Positions 23,298-32,146 of a stretch of 64,000 bases of DNA are shown one piece after another (the stretch's first letter is position 1; every line of letters begins with the position of its first letter). The notes below the pieces were generated by a model that did not search any database, was not told where the DNA came from, and was given only the letters and a program-made list of their open reading frames with translations. The DNA comes from Amycolatopsis suaedae (lineage in GTDB: Bacteria; Actinomycetota; Actinomycetes; Mycobacteriales; Pseudonocardiaceae). The stretch is taken from the NCBI RefSeq assembly GCF_004214935.1, contig NZ_SFCC01000019.1, forward strand, positions 1 to 64,000. The letters run 5' to 3'. Both the position numbers and the translations under genes were made by a program.

Positions 23298-24773
23298 ATG
23301 GGCACACGTGTGGACACCGGAGTGATCGTCGTCGGAACCGGGTTCTCCGGGCTCGGCATGGCGATCCGGCTGCGGGAGGACGGCAGGGAGGACTTCGTCA
23401 TCCTGGAGAAGGCGAGTGAGGTCGGCGGCACCTGGCGCGACAACACCTACCCGGGGTGCGCCTGCGACATCCAGTCGCACATGTACTCGTACTCCTACGA
23501 GCAGAACCCGGACTGGTCGCGGGCCTACTCGCCGCAGCCGGAGATCTGGGACTACCTCAAACGCGTCGCCGACGGGCACGACCTGCGCAGGCACATCCAC
23601 TTCGGACAGGAGATGACCGGCGCGCGGTGGGACGAGGACAGCTCGCGCTGGGAGGTCACGACGGCTGCCGGCGACGTGTTCACCGGCCGCTACCTGGTCT
23701 CCGGTGTCGGTGCGCTGCACATCCCGCTCGTTCCCGAGCTGCCCGGCGCCGAGCGGTTCCGCGGGCGGGCGTTCCACTCGGCACAGTGGGACCACGACTT
23801 CGACCTGCGTGGCAAGCGGGTGGCCGTCGTCGGCACCGGGGCGAGCGCGATCCAGTTCGTGCCGCAGATCGTGCGGGACGTCGCGTCGCTGCACCTGTTC
23901 CAGCGCACGCCGCCGTGGATCATGCCGAAGGCCGACCGCGAGATGCCGGGCTGGGTCAGGACCCTGTTCCGGCGGGTGCCGCTGACCCAGAAGCTGTACC
24001 GCGCGGCGTTGTACTGGATGCTGGAGTCGCGGGCCATCGGGTTCAACGGTCATCCGTGGGTCATGCGCCTGGGGCAGCAGATCGCCAAACGGCACATCGC
24101 GCGCAGCGTGCGGGACCGCGAGCTGCGGGCCAAGCTCACCCCGGACTACACGATGGGCTGCAAGCGGGTACTCGTGTCCAACGACTACTACCCGGCGCTG
24201 ACCAGGGACAACGTCGAGGTGATCACCGCGGGGATCGCCGAGGTGCGGGAGAACTCCGTCGTCGACGCCGACGGGGTGGAGCACGAGGTCGACGCGATCA
24301 TCTACGGGACCGGGTTCCACGTGACGGACGCGTTCGACCAGTTGGAGATCGTCGGCGTCGGCGGGCGTCACCTCGGCAAGGAGTGGGCGGACGAGGGCAT
24401 GCGGACGCACCTCGGCATCACCGTGTCGGGCTTCCCCAACCTGTTCTTCCTGCTCGGTCCGAACACCGGGCTCGGCCACAACTCGGTGGTGTTCATGATC
24501 GAGTCGCAGGCGGCCTACGTCAGCAAGGCCATCCGGCTGACCGAGTCCGCCGGCGCCGCGGCCATCGAGCCGAGGGCGGAGGTCCAGGAGCGGTTCAATG
24601 CGGAGATCCAGGACAAGCTGGAGAAGGGCATCTGGACGCAGGGCGGCTGCAAGAGCTGGTACCTCGACGCGCAGGGCGTCAACCGGACCATCTGGCCGGG
24701 ATTCACCTGGCGCTACTGGCTGCGCACCCGCCGCGTCGACCCCTCGGACTTCGAGCTGTCCGGCAGCGTTTGA
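23298..24773 (+). CDS. Flavin-containing (Baeyer-Villiger-type) monooxygenase
   Basis: The 491-residue protein has an FAD-binding GxGxxG (VIVVGTGFSGLGMAIRL), the Baeyer-Villiger fingerprint FRGRAFHSAQW (F-x-G-x-x-x-H-x-x-x-W, about residues 154-164), and an NADPH-binding site (VAVVGTGASAIQF). It should use NADPH and O2 to turn ketones into esters or lactones in the cytoplasm. The length fits single-module type I enzymes. Its control by the divergent TetR is suggested by the operator. ATG 23298 is only moderately supported by a ribosome site. Confidence 0.9.
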   Translation: MGTRVDTGVIVVGTGFSGLGMAIRLREDGREDFVILEKASEVGGTWRDNTYPGCACDIQSHMYSYSYEQNPDWSRAYSPQPEIWDYLKRVADGHDLRRHIHFGQEMTGARWDEDSSRWEVTTAAGDVFTGRYLVSGVGALHIPLVPELPGAERFRGRAFHSAQWDHDFDLRGKRVAVVGTGASAIQFVPQIVRDVASLHLFQRTPPWIMPKADREMPGWVRTLFRRVPLTQKLYRAALYWMLESRAIGFNGHPWVMRLGQQIAKRHIARSVRDRELRAKLTPDYTMGCKRVLVSNDYYPALTRDNVEVITAGIAEVRENSVVDADGVEHEVDAIIYGTGFHVTDAFDQLEIVGVGGRHLGKEWADEGMRTHLGITVSGFPNLFFLLGPNTGLGHNSVVFMIESQAAYVSKAIRLTESAGAAAIEPRAEVQERFNAEIQDKLEKGIWTQGGCKSWYLDAQGVNRTIWPGFTWRYWLRTRRVDPSDFELSGSV

Positions 24774-24796
24774 TTGCCCTTGCTTCGCTGCGGGCG

Positions 24797-24888
24797 CGGT
24801 CGGGCCCTTCAGTCGGCGTCTTCCCTCCTCGCCGTCGCTCGCTGCGCGAGCTTGGGGCTCGTCAGTCCAGACGCCGACGGCCCGACCG
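24797..24888. terminator. Long inverted repeat between convergent genes
   Basis: The arm CGGTCGGGCC...GTCGGCGTCT (24797-24821) is repeated as its complement at 24869-24888 with one five-base bulge. The loop holds further pairing. It can end transcription from the monooxygenase and from the minus-strand regulator. Confidence 0.55.
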
Positions 24889-24923
24889 GTGCGGTGCAGG
24901 TCAGCCCGATGCGAGTTTGGGGG

Positions 24924-25385
24924 TCAGGCGGAGAAGGCCCGGAGGCGGGTGGTCAGGTCGGGGGCGGGCAGGGCGCAGAGTTCGGCCAGGCGCTCGATCG
25001 CGCCGCTGTCCAGCATCACCTCGCGCGCGCCGTCGGCCTGGCTGAGCCTGCCCTGCGCCCAGCGGCGCAGCGGCAGCAGTTCGGGCTGGTCGTCGGCGAC
25101 CACCCGGTCCAGGTCGATCCGCAGCCGGCCCGGCTCGTCGGTGAACACTCTCCGGTGGACCCTGGCGAGCAGGTTCTGCGGCAGTTCGTCCATGGCCAGG
25201 CACAGTTCGACCAGCCGCACGACCGAGCAGTGCCGCGTGCCCAGTTCGTAGGTTGCCAGCGTCTGCAGCGAGATGTCGCTCTGCAGGTGCTGGTTCAGTT
25301 CCTTGCGCGTCCAACCGCGGCGCCGGCGCAGCTTACGGAGTTCCTCGCCGAGCACCCGCTGATAGATGTCTCCGTCGATCCGCAC
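24924..25385 (-). CDS. Helix-turn-helix (XRE-like) regulator
   Basis: The 153-residue protein has an XRE-like helix-turn-helix in its first 75 residues (LGEELRKLRRRRGWTRKELN, then ISLQTLATYELGTRHCSVVR) and a helical C-terminal part (DDQPELLPLRRWAQGRLS). GTG 25385 is preferred to the longer frame because GAGGGA lies seven bases ahead and the extra upstream residues look non-coding. I believe it belongs to a regulator group common in Pseudonocardiales, but the target genes are unknown. Confidence 0.75.
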   Translation of the reverse strand: MRIDGDIYQRVLGEELRKLRRRRGWTRKELNQHLQSDISLQTLATYELGTRHCSVVRLVELCLAMDELPQNLLARVHRRVFTDEPGRLRIDLDRVVADDQPELLPLRRWAQGRLSQADGAREVMLDSGAIERLAELCALPAPDLTTRLRAFSA

Positions 25386-25574
25386 TCCGCGTCCCTCGCC
25401 TCGCCCACGCGTTGTCCCGCTGTCCTCTGCCGCCGCCGTCGGCGGGATGCGAGCCGTCTCCACGGTTATGTAAGTCGGCGAGCCGACATCTCTTACGCGA
25501 ATCTCGGAGGTGTTTCTCAACGTAGACCGAGTTGACCCCATTCGGACTAATCGGCTACGGCAGAGGTCCCAAAC

Positions 25575-27257
25575 TCAGTTGACGCAGATGACGCCGTCAG
25601 CCGTGATCGGCTTGTCCGCGTTGTTACCCGGCGGCGGGGCAGCGGGCTCAGCCGCACGCTGCGGTTCGGAGGCGGGCGGGGCGGCCGCCCGGGAGCCCTC
25701 GCCGGAGTAGTCCGACCCGAGCAGCACCGCGACGTGACCACGCGGGATCGCGGCGTCCTCCTCGGCCGACAGCTTGCCGCCGAGTGCCTCGACGACCTTG
25801 CCCGCCGCACCCTGCTCACCCGGCGCGTAGCGGACCACGGACGTCTTGCGTGCCGCCGCGTTGGCGGCCTCGCCGCCCTTGAACCCCTTGTCGGTCAGGC
25901 TGCGCAGCACCTGCGCGGCCAGCCCGGTCACGCCGGACGCGTTACGCACGTCGGCGGTGATGGTGGCGTTGTCCGGACCCGCGGGCGGCGGCGCCTGCTG
26001 CTGGCCGCCGGACAGGCTCTTCACGAACTTCTGGATCGCCCTCGGGTCGACCTTGATCGCCGAGCCGTCCTCCGGCGTGTGGTAGTCCATGTTCTCGACC
26101 GGGACCGTGCGGAACTCGATCTGCCCACCGGTGAGCCCCTTCATCTCCTGGGCGAACTTCAGCACGTCCCAGCCCTGGTTGAGCACGACCGACTTCTGCA
26201 GCGCGCCGATCAGGTCGTTCAGCTTGACCGGGTCGGCGAGCGTCCCGGCCGACAGCACCTTGCGGGCCAGACCGGCCATGAACACCTGCTGACGCACCAC
26301 CCGGTCCAGGTCGCCGCGGGGCAGGCCGTGCCGCTGCCGGACGAACGCCAGCGCGTCGGCACCGGAGATCGTGTGCGGCCCGGCCGTGAAGTGGGCACCG
26401 GACAGCTTGTCGTCGACGTCGCCGTTCAGGCACACGTCGACGCCGCCGATGGCGGTCGTGACGTCGAAGAACCCGAGCAGGTTGATCGAGGCGTAGTTGT
26501 CGATCTTCTGGCCGGTCAGCTGCTCGACGGTGGCGACCAGGGTCTTGGCGCCCTCCTGGTTGCTGCGGACGTCGAGTTCCTTCGGGTCCTTGACGCCCTG
26601 GGCCTCCAGGTTGCGCCGCGCGTCCGTCTTCGCCCGCGCGTACGCGGAGTTGATCTTGTGCCTGCCGTAGCCGCCGGGGATGTCGACGTAGGAGTCCCTC
26701 GGCAGGGAGATGGCGACGGCCTTGCTGCCGTCGTTGGGCACATGCAGGAAGATCAGCGTGTCGGTGTTCAGCTCGCCGTCGGCGGCACCGGCCCGCAGCT
26801 GGGCGAGGACCTCCTTGGGCAGCGGGTTGCCCTGGGCGTCGGTGCGGCTGTCCATGCCGACCAGCAGGATGTCGCGGGCGCCGTCGGCCGGTTTCTCGCC
26901 GCCCGCGTCGTCGCTGAGCACGTCGGCCTGCGTGATACCGCCGACCAGGTTGTTCCACGTCGCCCACGCGTAGCCGGTCAGCGTCATCACCAGCAGCGAC
27001 ACCAGTGCCAGCACGATCTTGGCGCCCCTGCGGGGCCGCGGCTCGTCCTCGTAGTAGTAGTCGTCGTCCGGTGGCTCGGGCGGACGCTGCCGGGGCGGCG
27101 CCGGACGGACGGTGGCGCGGGGACCGGGAGGCGGCGGCAGCCGGTAGGGGTCCTGGGGCGGGCGACGCCGCCGAGGCGGCTGATCGTCGTCCCAGGGCCG
27201 TCGTGCGGGACGCCGCCCCTCGGGCAAGGATCGGTCCTTCCGAGGCGGGTAGTCCAC
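25575..27257 (-). CDS. LCP (LytR-CpsA-Psr) family glycopolymer ligase
   Basis: The 560-residue protein has a long Pro/Arg-rich cytoplasmic N-terminus (1-90), one membrane span (about 93-115), the LCP domain (about 140-330: NTDTLIFLHVPNDG, ISLPRDSYVDIPGGYGRHKI and FVRQRHGLPRGDLDRVVRQQ) and a LytR_C domain (about 430-510: VRNASGVTGLAAQVLRSLTD). LCP enzymes transfer arabinogalactan or other polymers onto peptidoglycan outside the membrane. GTG 27257 follows AGGAG by nine bases. The Arg residues and acidic sites expected for pyrophosphate-lipid binding are present in the motifs. Confidence 0.9.
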   Translation of the reverse strand: MDYPPRKDRSLPEGRRPARRPWDDDQPPRRRRPPQDPYRLPPPPGPRATVRPAPPRQRPPEPPDDDYYYEDEPRPRRGAKIVLALVSLLVMTLTGYAWATWNNLVGGITQADVLSDDAGGEKPADGARDILLVGMDSRTDAQGNPLPKEVLAQLRAGAADGELNTDTLIFLHVPNDGSKAVAISLPRDSYVDIPGGYGRHKINSAYARAKTDARRNLEAQGVKDPKELDVRSNQEGAKTLVATVEQLTGQKIDNYASINLLGFFDVTTAIGGVDVCLNGDVDDKLSGAHFTAGPHTISGADALAFVRQRHGLPRGDLDRVVRQQVFMAGLARKVLSAGTLADPVKLNDLIGALQKSVVLNQGWDVLKFAQEMKGLTGGQIEFRTVPVENMDYHTPEDGSAIKVDPRAIQKFVKSLSGGQQQAPPPAGPDNATITADVRNASGVTGLAAQVLRSLTDKGFKGGEAANAAARKTSVVRYAPGEQGAAGKVVEALGGKLSAEEDAAIPRGHVAVLLGSDYSGEGSRAAAPPASEPQRAAEPAAPPPGNNADKPITADGVICVN

Positions 27258-27370
27258 GCCGGCTGCTCCTTTCGCGCTCGTTGCTGAGACTGTCCGGGGA
27301 CGCGTGGCCCCCGCTGCGGGTTGTCGTAGCGTGGCACACAGGGTGCGTGAAGCGTGCGAAGGCACGGTCA

Positions 27371-29521
27371 TCACGCGGTCCGCGTCACCATCCGTCCACC
27401 GAACGTGCTGGTCAGGAGCGCGGCGACGGCGAAAGCCGCGGTCACCGAGTGCACCGCGAGATTGGGTGTGTCGATCACGTCGCTCGACGTGGCCGACATC
27501 AGCGGCGGCACGCAGGCGAGCAACGTCAGCACCCAGGTGTGCACCGCGCCGCTGGTTCCGGTGCGGACCGCCTGCAGCAGGAACACCCCCAGCAGCAGGT
27601 GCAGCAGGTTCTGGATCGGGTCGACCTCCAGGCCGAGCACCGTCGCCTTCGCGCTGAAGCCGGTGAGCGCGAAACCGAAGACGCCGAGCGCGGCGTAGCC
27701 GGCACCGAGCACCACGGCCGGGCGGCCGAGCCTGCCTGCCGGTGCGGTGCCGACCGGCGCGGCGGCGGGCTGCCTGCGCCGTTCGAACCACCAGAACAAC
27801 AGCACGGCGGGCACCGCGAGCACGGCGACGCCGGTCAGCGTCCTCGGCCGGGTCAGCCAGTCGCCGATGGCGGGCAGATCCACCGGCAGGTACACCAGCG
27901 CGACCAGCAGCAGCATGGCGGCGAGGAAGGCCAGGTACAGGCTCATCGGCGCGCGCAGCGCGGTGGCCGCGGCCCTGGCCAGCCCGGTGCGCGCGGCCAG
28001 CCTGCGCAGCGGGACGTGCACCAGGCCCAGCAGCCCGAGCTGGCCGACGCCCAGCAGCAGTACCGCGAGCGTCGGCCCGGCCAGCGCGGGCGTGGTGCCC
28101 GGGGTGCCGAGCAGCGTCGTCGGGATCAGGCCGGCCGCCACCGCGACGGCCAGCGTTCCGAGGCCGGCGGCCGCCAGTCCGGCGAGCAGCCGCCTGCTCG
28201 TCCGCGGCCGCTCGGCGTGGACCAGCGCGAGCTGCTGCGCCAGCAGCGCGAGGACGAAGGTGGCCGCCTGGTCCGGCAGCGGCGACGGCAGCAGGCTGGC
28301 CGCCACCTCGGCGCCCACGAGCAACGCGGCCAGTGCGGCGACGACCGGCAAGCCGTGTCCGGGAAGCTTGCGGTGCAGGGCGTGCATCGCCGGGGTGGCG
28401 ATCATCGTCAGCAGGTAGAGGCCGAGCAGCCACAGCGGGTGCAGCGCGATCCGCATGACGACCGCGCTCGTGCCCGCCGGGATGTGCAGCAGCTCCATGG
28501 CCACCGGCACCAGCAGCGTGACCACGGCGAACACGACCGCGGGCCGCAGCAGCCAGCTGGCCCGGTGCGCCAGGTACTGCCGGTAGCCGCCGCCGGCGTC
28601 GCGGGTGGCCAGCCAGCCCGCGACGTTGGCGTGGCCGCCCGCGAAGAAGAACACGAACGCGAGCTGCGCGACCCAGGTCAGCGGCCACAGCCAGGCCTCG
28701 TCGGCCCCGGCCCAGCGGGCCAGCGCCAGTGCCGACTCACCCAGCACCAGTGCCGCGATCGCGGCCACGCCGATGACGGCCCACCGGCCGCCCGGCGTCG
28801 GGGCCGTGGGTTCCCGCGGGGCCTTCTCCGGCCGGGGAGTGGCCCGCCGGACCCGCAGCCAGCCACGCAGCCGGACGACCAGCAGGCAGCCGATGACGGC
28901 CACCCCGGCCAGCATCGGCTCGATCGGCTCGCCGACCGGCGGTCCCCAGCGCTGGTGCCAGGAGTTCACGACCAGCCCGGCCGAGTACAGGCCGGCCACC
29001 ATGCGGCAGGCGGTCGCGGAGTTCATCGGGTTCAGGTCGCACGCGGCGTACATGTCGGCGGACAGCCGGTCGTCCAGTGCCTCGCGTACCTCCGGGCCCA
29101 GCGGGTGCCCGCGGGCCGCCGCGTACCGCAGCAGGTCGTAGCCGAGGTCGTGGGAGCGGCAGGACACGCCGTAGTCCCATCGGGTGTTGTCGTCACCCCA
29201 TGGTGCGGAGCAGCCGCCGCCGGTGTGCACGGCGCGAACGGTCCCGTCGCGCGACGGTTCGGAGCTGGGCGTGACGCCGGTGACCCGGGTGAAGTCGGCT
29301 GGCAGGCGACGCAGTGCGTCGGGCTGGGTCCCTGGCGCGATGATCGCCTGCGCCGCGGCTGCCGCCGCCGCGACGTCGGCCGGTGGGGGCCCCTGCGCGG
29401 GCGGCGCCGGTGAGCGGGAGGCCACGAAGCCGAACCCCAGCACGACGACGGCCACCAGCAGCAGCCAGGCCGACGTCGACAGCGTGCGCCGTGCGCGGCG
29501 CGGTTTGGCGGCGTCGGTCAT
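27371..29521 (-). CDS. Phospholipase A2 domain fused to acyltransferase-3-like and DUF4383-like membrane parts
   Basis: The 716-residue protein begins with a signal-anchor (about 15-35). Residues 85-175 contain CSAPWGDDNTRWDYG, CRSHDLGYDLLRYAAARGH and ADMYAACD, which match prokaryotic phospholipase A2 with its His-Asp pair. A multi-span region follows (about 195-590) with FVFFFAGGHANVAGWLATRD and RIALHPLWLLGLYLLTMI, like acyltransferase-3 proteins. The last 120 residues (FALTGFSAKATVLGLEVDP, then NLLHLLLGVFLLQAV) resemble DUF4383. The fusion suggests an outer-leaflet lipid-remodelling enzyme: cleave an acyl chain, then move it or another acyl group. Only the domain similarities are seen; the joint function is inference. 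Confidence 0.72.
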   Translation of the reverse strand: MTDAAKPRRARRTLSTSAWLLLVAVVVLGFGFVASRSPAPPAQGPPPADVAAAAAAAQAIIAPGTQPDALRRLPADFTRVTGVTPSSEPSRDGTVRAVHTGGGCSAPWGDDNTRWDYGVSCRSHDLGYDLLRYAAARGHPLGPEVREALDDRLSADMYAACDLNPMNSATACRMVAGLYSAGLVVNSWHQRWGPPVGEPIEPMLAGVAVIGCLLVVRLRGWLRVRRATPRPEKAPREPTAPTPGGRWAVIGVAAIAALVLGESALALARWAGADEAWLWPLTWVAQLAFVFFFAGGHANVAGWLATRDAGGGYRQYLAHRASWLLRPAVVFAVVTLLVPVAMELLHIPAGTSAVVMRIALHPLWLLGLYLLTMIATPAMHALHRKLPGHGLPVVAALAALLVGAEVAASLLPSPLPDQAATFVLALLAQQLALVHAERPRTSRRLLAGLAAAGLGTLAVAVAAGLIPTTLLGTPGTTPALAGPTLAVLLLGVGQLGLLGLVHVPLRRLAARTGLARAAATALRAPMSLYLAFLAAMLLLVALVYLPVDLPAIGDWLTRPRTLTGVAVLAVPAVLLFWWFERRRQPAAAPVGTAPAGRLGRPAVVLGAGYAALGVFGFALTGFSAKATVLGLEVDPIQNLLHLLLGVFLLQAVRTGTSGAVHTWVLTLLACVPPLMSATSSDVIDTPNLAVHSVTAAFAVAALLTSTFGGRMVTRTA

Positions 29522-29621
29522 GAGCTCCAATGTGCCAGTTCTGATCGACTCGGGCCCCGGGGATAACCCCCCATTTTCGGGTGAGGTTGGCCCGCACAGT
29601 AGTTGACGGATACTGGTGTGC

Positions 29622-30659
29622 GTGACAGGCGGCTGGGTGTTGCACGTCGATCTGGACCAGTTCCTGGCCGCGGTCGAGCAGGCCCGGCATCCCGAGCTGC
29701 GCGGGAAACCGGTGGTGATCGGCGGCAACGGTGATCCGACCGAGCGCGCCGTGGTCGCCACGGCGTCCTACGAGGCCAGGGAGTTCGGGATCCAGTCCGG
29801 CATGCCGCTGCGCACGGCCGCGAAACGCTGCCCGGAGGCGATCTTCCTGCCGTCGGACGCTCCGGCGTACGAGGAGGTGTCGGAGCGGGTGATGGCCGCC
29901 CTGCGCGGGCTGGACGTCGTGGTGGAGGTCATCGGCTGGGACGAGGCGTTCCTCGGCGTGCGCACCGGCGACCCGGAGGCGTTCGCCGCCCTGGTGCGGG
30001 ACACCGTACGGGAGGCGACCGGCCTGTCCTGTTCGGTCGGGATCGGCGACAACAAGCTGCGGGCCAAGATCGCCACCGGCTTCGCCAAGCCTGCCGGGAT
30101 CTACCGGCTGACCAGGGACAACTGGGTCGAGGTGATGGCCGACCGGCCCACCGACGCGTTGTGGGGCATCGGCGGCAAGACGTCCCGCAAACTGGCCGAG
30201 ATGGGCGTCGGCACCGTCGCGCAGCTGGCCCGCAGTTCACCGGAGACGCTGGCCGCGCGGTTCGGCCCGCGGATGGGCCCGTGGTACCGCACGCTCGCGC
30301 TGGGAGCCGGTGATCCGGAGGTCACCGCGACGCCGTGGATCGCGCGGTCCCGCAGCAGGGAGACGACGTTCCAGCGCAACCTCACCGAGCCGGGGCAGAT
30401 CAGCGAGCAGGTCGCGGCGCTGGCGCGGCGGGTCACCCAGGACGTGCTGGACGAGGGCAGGCCGGCCGTCCGGGTGGCGGTGAAGGTCCGGTTCGCGCCG
30501 TTCATCACCCAGACCCGGAGCATGACACTGCCGGAGCCGACCACGTCGGCCGGCGACATCGAGCGGGCGGCGCTGACGGTGCTGGAGAAGTTCGAGTCCG
30601 GCCGTCCGGTGCGGCTGCTCGGGGTGCGGGCGGAGTTCGAGCCGCCGCCGGAGGACTAG
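29622..30659 (+). CDS. dinB: Y-family DNA polymerase, DinB2-like
   Basis: The 345-residue protein has the Y-family catalytic motif HVDLDQFLAAVE, ASYEAREFGIQSGMPLRTA, the acidic VIGWDEAFLG and the SVGIGDNKLRAKIATGFAKP stretch, followed by the helix-hairpin region and a little-finger domain. The steric-gate position after DQF is Leu rather than Phe or Tyr, as in mycobacterial DinB2, which is known to accept ribonucleotides. GTG 29622 gives VTGGWVLHVDLD, matching that family's start; GTG 29616 is possible. No ribosome site precedes it, so it may be leaderless. No SOS-box is seen upstream. Confidence 0.9.
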   Translation: MTGGWVLHVDLDQFLAAVEQARHPELRGKPVVIGGNGDPTERAVVATASYEAREFGIQSGMPLRTAAKRCPEAIFLPSDAPAYEEVSERVMAALRGLDVVVEVIGWDEAFLGVRTGDPEAFAALVRDTVREATGLSCSVGIGDNKLRAKIATGFAKPAGIYRLTRDNWVEVMADRPTDALWGIGGKTSRKLAEMGVGTVAQLARSSPETLAARFGPRMGPWYRTLALGAGDPEVTATPWIARSRSRETTFQRNLTEPGQISEQVAALARRVTQDVLDEGRPAVRVAVKVRFAPFITQTRSMTLPEPTTSAGDIERAALTVLEKFESGRPVRLLGVRAEFEPPPED

Positions 30660-31852
30660 GCGGTGCGTAGCTCGCGGGCCCAGCGCAGGGCGACCGGGGC
30701 GCCGAGGAGGACGCCCGCGATCCCGGCGATGGCGATGGCGTTGGTCGCTGAGCCGACCAGCTCGGCCACCACCCCGCCCGCCGCGACGCCGATGCCCTGC
30801 GCCACCCGCAGCCCGGTCCGGTACAGCCCGCCACCGCCCCCGCGGAACTCGTTCGGCGTCCAGGTGATGAACGTGGCGCCCACCGTCACGATGTAGGCAC
30901 CCGCCATCCCGGCGAACCCGAGCAGCAGCAGCGACAGCGGCAGCGACGGCTGGGCCAGGAACGCGATCAGCAACGCGGCCGGTACGACCGCCAGCCAGCC
31001 CATGACCCGCCGCCTGCTTTCCGCCGAGACCCAGCGCGACAGCAGGAACACGCCGATCACGAAGCCGAGCGGGTCGGCGGCGAGCAGCCAGCCGACGGCC
31101 TCCTGCGGCGCGCCGATCTCCATGGCCAGCGGCGCCACCAGACCCTCGGGCACGACGGCGAGCCCGACCAGCCAGGACATCGCCAGCAGCACCCGCAGCC
31201 TGGGCTGGCTGAACACCCACCTGGTCGCGCCGAACCACGGTTCACCGGGCTTGCCGACGGCGGGCCGGTGCCGGACCCAGCGCAGGATCACCAGCGTGCT
31301 GATCAGGAACGTCACCGCGTCCAGCGCCAGCGCGAGCGACGCCCCGAGCTGCGTGACCAGCACGCCGCCGCCGGCCAGGCCCGCCAGCATGGCGACGTTC
31401 ATGGTGACGCCACGCAGGTCCTGACTGCGCAGGTACAGCTCGTCGTCGTCGAAGATGTCCCTGGTCAGGGCGTTCTGCGCGGCATTGGTCGGCGACCCGG
31501 CGAGGCGGGCGAGCGCGAGCAGCGTGCACAGCACCACCAGCGGGGTCCCCGGAATCGCCATGAGCCCGACCAGGACGGCCTGGATCCCCAGCGACGTCGC
31601 CAGGACCGTCCGGCGCGGGAACCGGTCGGCGAGCTGGGACAGCCCGAGCCCGCCTGCCAGCGCGGGCAGGAACGTCAGGGCGAACGTCAGTGCCGACCAC
31701 AGCGGCGAGCCGGTGCGGGCGTACACGGTGAGTGTCAGCGCGACCGTCGTCAGCTGGTCGCCGACCAGCGACTGCGTTTCCGCGGCCCACAGTGCCCTGA
31801 ACTCGACGTTGCCGAGAGCCGTCCGCATGCGTCGCGGCTCTGTCGTGGTCAC
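30656..31852 (-). CDS. MFS transporter (MDR/enterobactin exporter-like)
   Basis: The 398-residue protein has about 12 membrane spans and begins NVEFRALWAAETQSLVGDQL, as in the MFS_3 group of exporters. Motif A-like LSQLADRFPRRTVLATS follows the second span. It probably exports a drug or metabolite with proton exchange. GTG 31852 is used because upstream in-frame codons are not valid starts and GGGGGG lies ahead. Its stop shares CTAG with the dinB stop on the other strand, a four-base convergent overlap. Confidence 0.85.
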   Translation of the reverse strand: MTTTEPRRMRTALGNVEFRALWAAETQSLVGDQLTTVALTLTVYARTGSPLWSALTFALTFLPALAGGLGLSQLADRFPRRTVLATSLGIQAVLVGLMAIPGTPLVVLCTLLALARLAGSPTNAAQNALTRDIFDDDELYLRSQDLRGVTMNVAMLAGLAGGGVLVTQLGASLALALDAVTFLISTLVILRWVRHRPAVGKPGEPWFGATRWVFSQPRLRVLLAMSWLVGLAVVPEGLVAPLAMEIGAPQEAVGWLLAADPLGFVIGVFLLSRWVSAESRRRVMGWLAVVPAALLIAFLAQPSLPLSLLLLGFAGMAGAYIVTVGATFITWTPNEFRGGGGGLYRTGLRVAQGIGVAAGGVVAELVGSATNAIAIAGIAGVLLGAPVALRWARELRTA

Positions 31853-32146
31853 CGTCGATACCCCCCGGCGTGACTGGTCGTGCGCGAATGGGAGCGCCCC
31901 GTGTTCAGTATGCAACCGCGACCCCTGATACGGACAGTAGACGGGAAGCCCTGGCGGCCGTTCTGCCGGTGTTTCGCCGGAGCACTTTCACCGGACTGGT
32001 CAGGTGTCACTCACTCGGCGCACTGTTTCCACCGTTCGTCGCTACGTCCGTTTGGAGTAGGGCCTCAGGACCAACACTGAATCCAGAAAGCCAGTGGCAG
32101 CTCGGCTGCGTCGGGGCTGGCTCGGGGTTCAGGGAGGACCGGAGCG

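Noticed and set aside
27005..29413. Long plus-strand frame opposite the LCP and phospholipase genes
   Set aside because: Low-complexity His/Gln/Arg/Gly composition and no domain; opposite strand has clear domains.
29522..29621. SOS (LexA) box before dinB
   Set aside because: No GAAC-N4-GTTC type sequence was seen in the gap.
31853..32146. Gene in the 294-base gap between the MFS and SDR genes
   Set aside because: No frame has a plausible start, ribosome site or protein-like composition; it most likely holds two divergent promoters.
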